DNA of 64,000 nucleotides from Mycolicibacterium sp. P1-5 (GTDB taxonomy: Bacteria; Actinomycetota; Actinomycetes; Mycobacteriales; Mycobacteriaceae). The notes beneath the pieces were generated by a model, which had not been told where the DNA came from, did no database searches, and saw only the letters and a list, made by a program, of their open reading frames with translations. Shown here piece after piece: positions 61,175-64,000 of this stretch. Position 1 is the first letter of the stretch; the number at the start of each line of letters is the position of its first letter. The position numbers and the translations under genes were made by a program. The stretch covers positions 111,698 to 175,697 of the forward strand of contig NZ_NPKT01000012.1 in NCBI RefSeq assembly GCF_008329565.1, read 5' to 3'.

Positions 61175-62623
61175 ATGACCGACCACTCGAGGTATTCGCC
61201 GCCGCAGCAGCCCGGGAATCCCGGGCCGAATCAGCCTGTGGCGCCGGGGTATTCACCCCCGCCGCGGACGGCCGGTTATCAGCAGCCGTACGACTGGCGT
61301 TACGCGACCCAACAGCACCAGCAGCATTACCGTCAGCCGTACGACCCGTATCAGGCTGCGCGCCAAGGGAACCCGCCGACTGCGCTGAACTATGCCCCGA
61401 TGCCGCCGCGCAGGAGCTCGCGTGCAGGGGCGTTGGTGGCGGCCGCGTTGGCGATCGCCGTCGTGTCAGCCGGAATAGGTGGCGGTGTCGTGCTGCTCGC
61501 GCACCCCGACCATCAGCCGATCGGCTCCGTGTTGGGAGGGTCGCCCAACGGGGGAGCAGGAGTCCCGGCTGCCAATCTGCCGGTGGGGTCGGTCGAGCAA
61601 GTGGCGGCCAAGGTGGTCCCCAGCGTCGTCAAGCTCGAGACCGAGTTCGGCCGTCAGTCCGAGGAGGGCTCGGGCATCGTCCTGTCGTCCGACGGGCTCA
61701 TCCTGACCAACAATCACGTCGTGGCCGCTGCCAAGGGTGGCGCTCCGGCGCCGGCCCCCGCCGCGCCGCCGATCCCCGGCCTGCCGGGGATCCCGCTCGC
61801 ACCGGGCGGCCCGGGCAGTCCGCCGTCCGGTGGCGCCGGCGCGGGCCCGGGTGGGGGAGCCCCGACGACCACCGTCACGTTCGCCGACGGTCGCACCGCA
61901 TCCTTCACCGTGGTGGGCACCGACCCGGCCAGTGACATCGCGGTCGTTCGCGCCCAGGGAGTGTCGGGCTTGACCCCGATCTCCCTTGGCTCGTCGGCCA
62001 ACCTGCGTGTCGGTCAGGACGTGGTTGCGGTCGGCTCGCCGCTGGGTCTGGAAGGTACGGTCACCACCGGCATCGTCAGTGCGCTGAACCGTCCGGTCGC
62101 CACCGGCGGTGATGCCAACAACCAGAACACGGTGCTCGACGCCATTCAGACCGATGCCGCGATCAACCCGGGCAACTCGGGTGGCGCGCTGGTCAACATG
62201 AGCGGCGAGCTGGTCGGTGTGAACTCTGCGATCGCCACGATGGGCGGCGATTCCCCAGACGCACAAAGTGGTTCGATCGGACTGGGCTTCGCGATCCCGG
62301 TCGACCAGGCCAAGCGGATCGCCGATGAGCTGATCAGCACCGGCACAGCCACTCACGCGTCGCTGGGCGTGCAAGTCAGCAATGACACCACCACGCATGG
62401 AGCGAAGATCGTCGATGTCACCAAGGGCGGCGCCGCCGCGGCGGCCGGCCTGCCGGGAGGCGTGGTGGTGACGAAGGTGGACGACCGCGTGATCGGTAGC
62501 GCCGATGCCCTCGTCGCCGCCGTGCGGTCGCGGGCGCCCGGAGAGAAGGTGACGTTGACCTATAAGGACCCCTCCGGGTCGGACCGCACCGTGCAGGTCA
62601 CGCTCGGAAAGGCCGCTCAGTGA
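61175..62623 (+). CDS. pepD: HtrA-type serine protease/chaperone PepD
   Basis: A 482-residue membrane-anchored HtrA/DegP-like protease. A Pro/Gln/Tyr-rich cytoplasmic start (1-75), one helix (about 86-110), then the trypsin-like domain with catalytic His 181 (TNNHVVAA), Asp 254 (ASDIAVVRAQG) and Ser 335 (NPGNSGGALVN), and a PDZ domain at about 385-480. A flexible Pro/Gly insert of about 40 residues follows the His region. It acts outside the membrane on misfolded proteins and feeds the MprAB/SigE stress loop. Driven from the MprA box; moaB2 follows. Confidence 0.97.
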   Translation: MTDHSRYSPPQQPGNPGPNQPVAPGYSPPPRTAGYQQPYDWRYATQQHQQHYRQPYDPYQAARQGNPPTALNYAPMPPRRSSRAGALVAAALAIAVVSAGIGGGVVLLAHPDHQPIGSVLGGSPNGGAGVPAANLPVGSVEQVAAKVVPSVVKLETEFGRQSEEGSGIVLSSDGLILTNNHVVAAAKGGAPAPAPAAPPIPGLPGIPLAPGGPGSPPSGGAGAGPGGGAPTTTVTFADGRTASFTVVGTDPASDIAVVRAQGVSGLTPISLGSSANLRVGQDVVAVGSPLGLEGTVTTGIVSALNRPVATGGDANNQNTVLDAIQTDAAINPGNSGGALVNMSGELVGVNSAIATMGGDSPDAQSGSIGLGFAIPVDQAKRIADELISTGTATHASLGVQVSNDTTTHGAKIVDVTKGGAAAAAGLPGGVVVTKVDDRVIGSADALVAAVRSRAPGEKVTLTYKDPSGSDRTVQVTLGKAAQ

Positions 62624-62703
62624 TCCGGGTGGTGGGTGAACATCCGATGACGCTGACCGGTGCGACTGCCGGGCTGTCACCGGGCAGATATACGGTGACA
62701 ACC

Positions 62704-63201
62704 ATGGAACAGCCAGGGGAGCTGGTGGGGCGTGCCCTCGTCGTCGTCGTCGACGACCGCACGGCCCACGGCGATGAGGAGGACCACAGCGGGCCGTTGG
62801 TCACCGAGCTGCTCGCGGAAGCGGGCTTTGTGGTGGACGGCGTCGTGGCGGTGTCCGCCGACGAGGTGGAGATCCGCAATGCGCTCAACACCGCGGTGAT
62901 CGGTGGCGTCGACCTCGTGGTGTCGGTGGGCGGAACGGGCGTCACCCCGCGCGACGTGACGCCGGAAGCCACCCGAACCATTCTTGATCGTGAGCTGCTC
63001 GGCATCTCGGAGGCGCTGCGTGCCTCGGGACTGTCCGCCGGCATCACCGACGCGGGCCTGTCGCGCGGGCTTGCCGGGATTTCGGGCAGCACGCTGGTCG
63101 TCAACATCGCGGGATCGCGGTACGCGGTTCGCGACGGTATGGCGACGCTGAATCCACTGGCTGCCCACGTCATCGGCCAGCTGTCCAGCCTGGAGATCTA
63201 A
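62704..63201 (+). CDS. moaB2: molybdopterin-biosynthesis MoaB-like protein MoaB2
   Basis: A 165-residue MoaB/MogA-fold protein (molybdopterin adenylyltransferase type): LVVVVDDRTAHGDEEDHSGPLVTELL, VDLVVSVGGTGVTPRDVTPEAT and LAGISGSTLVVNIAGSRYAVRDG are the family core. ATG 62704 (MEQPGELVGR) matches the orthologous N terminus; an in-frame GTG at 62620 overlapping the pepD stop would add 28 residues. It is the last gene of the mprA-mprB-pepD-moaB2 run. Why a cofactor gene is linked to a stress operon is not evident; MoaB2 may have another role. Confidence 0.9.
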   Translation: MEQPGELVGRALVVVVDDRTAHGDEEDHSGPLVTELLAEAGFVVDGVVAVSADEVEIRNALNTAVIGGVDLVVSVGGTGVTPRDVTPEATRTILDRELLGISEALRASGLSAGITDAGLSRGLAGISGSTLVVNIAGSRYAVRDGMATLNPLAAHVIGQLSSLEI

Positions 63202-63240
63202 GCAAGCTCCGCACCGTACGTCAGCGGCGTGGTATTACCG

Positions 63241-63253
63241 TGACGTAACGTCA
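63241..63253. promoter_or_regulatory. palindrome TGACGTAACGTCA
   Basis: A perfect 13-bp palindrome around a central A, 40 nt past moaB2 and 628 nt before the porin ATG. Candidate operator; no regulator is recognised. Confidence 0.45.
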
Positions 63254-63315
63254 ATTAGGGCCCTCTCGTGGGGGTCGGAGGCATTGTGTTAACACCCTGT
63301 GAACTGCGCAAATAT

Positions 63316-63343
63316 CGAGATGGTGATCTTTATCACAATCTCG
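63316..63343. promoter_or_regulatory. 28-bp dyad with CRP-like core upstream of the porin
   Basis: Outer arms CGAGAT (63316-63321) and ATCTCG (63338-63343) enclose GGTGATCTTTATCACA (63322-63337), which matches the CRP pattern TGTGAN6TCACA at 9 of 10 fixed bases. Inner arms GTGAT and ATCAC are perfectly symmetric. Confidence 0.6.
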
Positions 63344-63880
63344 CGGGGCTGTGATGGCGCGCCCGCGCGACAACCGAATCGCAGTTAACAAGATTTTCGG
63401 TTCCGATATGCCTCAGGAGTCCTCGGATGAGCGCGATCCCGAACCGAATCGCGACGTGGATGACCGAGATGAGTGGTTGCGTGACAACGTCCCCCCACAC
63501 CACGGTGGATGATCAGCAGGTGGTGATGGGTGGGTCCGGCGCTGTCAGGCAGTCGGCGGGCGGTTTCTACGCCTTGGCCGACGTGTCCGTTTTTCGCCCG
63601 TTCACGCACCGCGGAATCAGTTCTCGGTTAACCGCGGCTTTCTTCCCAGCAAACTTCCCCGCGCAAAGACCGGTTCGGTGCAGGGCGCACCTATGCGTTG
63701 CCGCCCAGATGTCATCCCGTTATGTTCCTCGTGTCAACGATGAGCAGAGCGTAAGAGCGGTGTGTGAGGGACTCTCATTGGACTGCTGTGCGCCGTGGGC
63801 GGTGTCAGCATGTTAGGACCCGAGCACGAAAACACACTCGGTGAGCCCTCGGGTCAGCCGTCGACATAGCTAGGGAGAAC

Positions 63881-64000
63881 ATGAAGGTAATCGGTCGGGT
63901 ACTGGTGGCGATGATCGCTGCCGTCGCGGCGTTGTTCGTCGGGACAGGTACCTCGCACGCAGGTTTGGACAACGAGCTGAGTCTGGTTGACGGCGGTGGC
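63881..64000 (+). CDS. MspA-family porin precursor (3' end outside window)
   Basis: First 40 codons of an outer-membrane porin of the MspA family: a signal peptide (MKVIGRVLVAMIAAVAALFV, ending SHA at residue 27) followed by GLDNELSLVDGGG, which matches the mature N terminus of M. smegmatis MspA (GLDNELSLVDG) exactly before diverging. AGGGAGAAC precedes the ATG. MspA octamers form the main hydrophilic pore through the mycolic-acid outer membrane. In M. smegmatis one paralog, mspC, lies near pepD, which fits this position. The tuberculosis complex has no MspA, supporting a fast-growing host. Confidence 0.93.
   Translation, partial: MKVIGRVLVAMIAAVAALFVGTGTSHAGLDNELSLVDGGG

Larger units (their letters stand above)
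63202..63880 (+). promoter_or_regulatory. 679-nt leader of the MspA-type porin
   Basis: No convincing gene in 679 nt. It contains TGACGTAACGTCA (63241-63253), a long dyad with a CRP-like core (63316-63343), and a short acidic open frame of 34 codons (63408-63512, ending DNVPPHHGG) that lacks a ribosome site and may be chance. A long upstream region is typical of mspA-family porin genes as I recall them. A frame at 63427-63816 has poor coding character and is not called. Confidence 0.6.

Noticed and set aside
63427..63816. 129-codon open frame in the porin leader
   Set aside because: Cys/Arg-rich with no family resemblance, no ribosome site and weak codon bias.
1..64000. tRNA, rRNA, CRISPR arrays and insertion sequences
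   Set aside because: No cloverleaf-like sequence, spaced repeat array or transposase was seen on reading either strand; a tRNAscan or CRISPR search was not possible.

Overview
The window is high-GC DNA from a mycobacterium that is not of the tuberculosis complex, most likely a fast-growing Mycolicibacterium-type species. The gene order follows the M. tuberculosis block running from mntH and Rv0926c through ku/ligD, fpg, pgi, chorismate mutase, uvrD1, sucCD, perM, purNH, the accA2/accD2 operon and rpmF to mprAB-pepD-moaB2. Several features point away from the tuberculosis complex: an intact cobF, a dimethylsulfone monooxygenase (SfnG type), an MspA-type porin starting at the right edge, and the absence of both the csoR-ctpV block and the PE_PGRS genes that sit inside this region in H37Rv.

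Layout. 1-4400: the start of mntH (cut by the left edge) with a DtxR-family box, two related small secreted proteins, an oxidoreductase pair (DapB-like and SDR), Ku and a small secreted protein. 4405-6690: three-domain LigD, which with Ku makes the bacterial end-joining system. 6706-17993: accessory genes, including an XRE/MmyB-type regulator, a DUF222-HNH protein, RNase HI, a VOC protein, PrpE-like acyl-CoA synthetase, SRPBCC, a crotonase, an F420-type LLM reductase, DUF4235 and DUF2231 proteins, an MFS carrier, CobF and a holin-like membrane protein. 18003-32208: Fpg/Nei glycosylase, SDR, Pgi, an aldehyde dehydrogenase, an acyl-CoA ligase, an acyltransferase-3/SGNH protein, chorismate mutase with an odd hairpin leader, UvrD1, a PAP2 phosphatase, a repeat-bearing membrane protein and an M23 peptidase.

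32467-47640: sucCD, a thiolase-like protein (TLP1 type), two LLM monooxygenases, the divisome-linked Rv0954/PerM pair, a Cys-rich small protein, purN-purH, a DUF2231-Rieske fusion, and an AAA ATPase/VWA pair. 48016-50001: a large secreted low-complexity protein and a DUF1707 protein.

50066-58425 is one tight minus-strand operon of six genes joined by 1-10 nt gaps or 4-nt overlaps: AtuA-like, FadE13, AccD2, AccA2, FadE12, EchA7. Its composition mirrors the acyclic-terpene (Atu) catabolic clusters of Pseudomonas, and a strong 16-bp dyad sits in front of it. It is the best candidate here for an undescribed pathway. 58624-63201: rpmF, then the envelope-stress system mprA-mprB-pepD-moaB2 with TCTCAG direct repeats (MprA boxes) before both mprA and pepD. 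The window ends with about 680 nt of leader DNA, carrying a CRP-like dyad, and the first 40 codons of an MspA-family porin.

Three KstR-like palindromes (before the SDR at 3095, the LLM gene at 14762 and the thiolase-like gene at 34668) suggest that scattered lipid-metabolism genes share a TetR-family regulator. Ortholog names rest on recall of family sequences and synteny; no database search was run.
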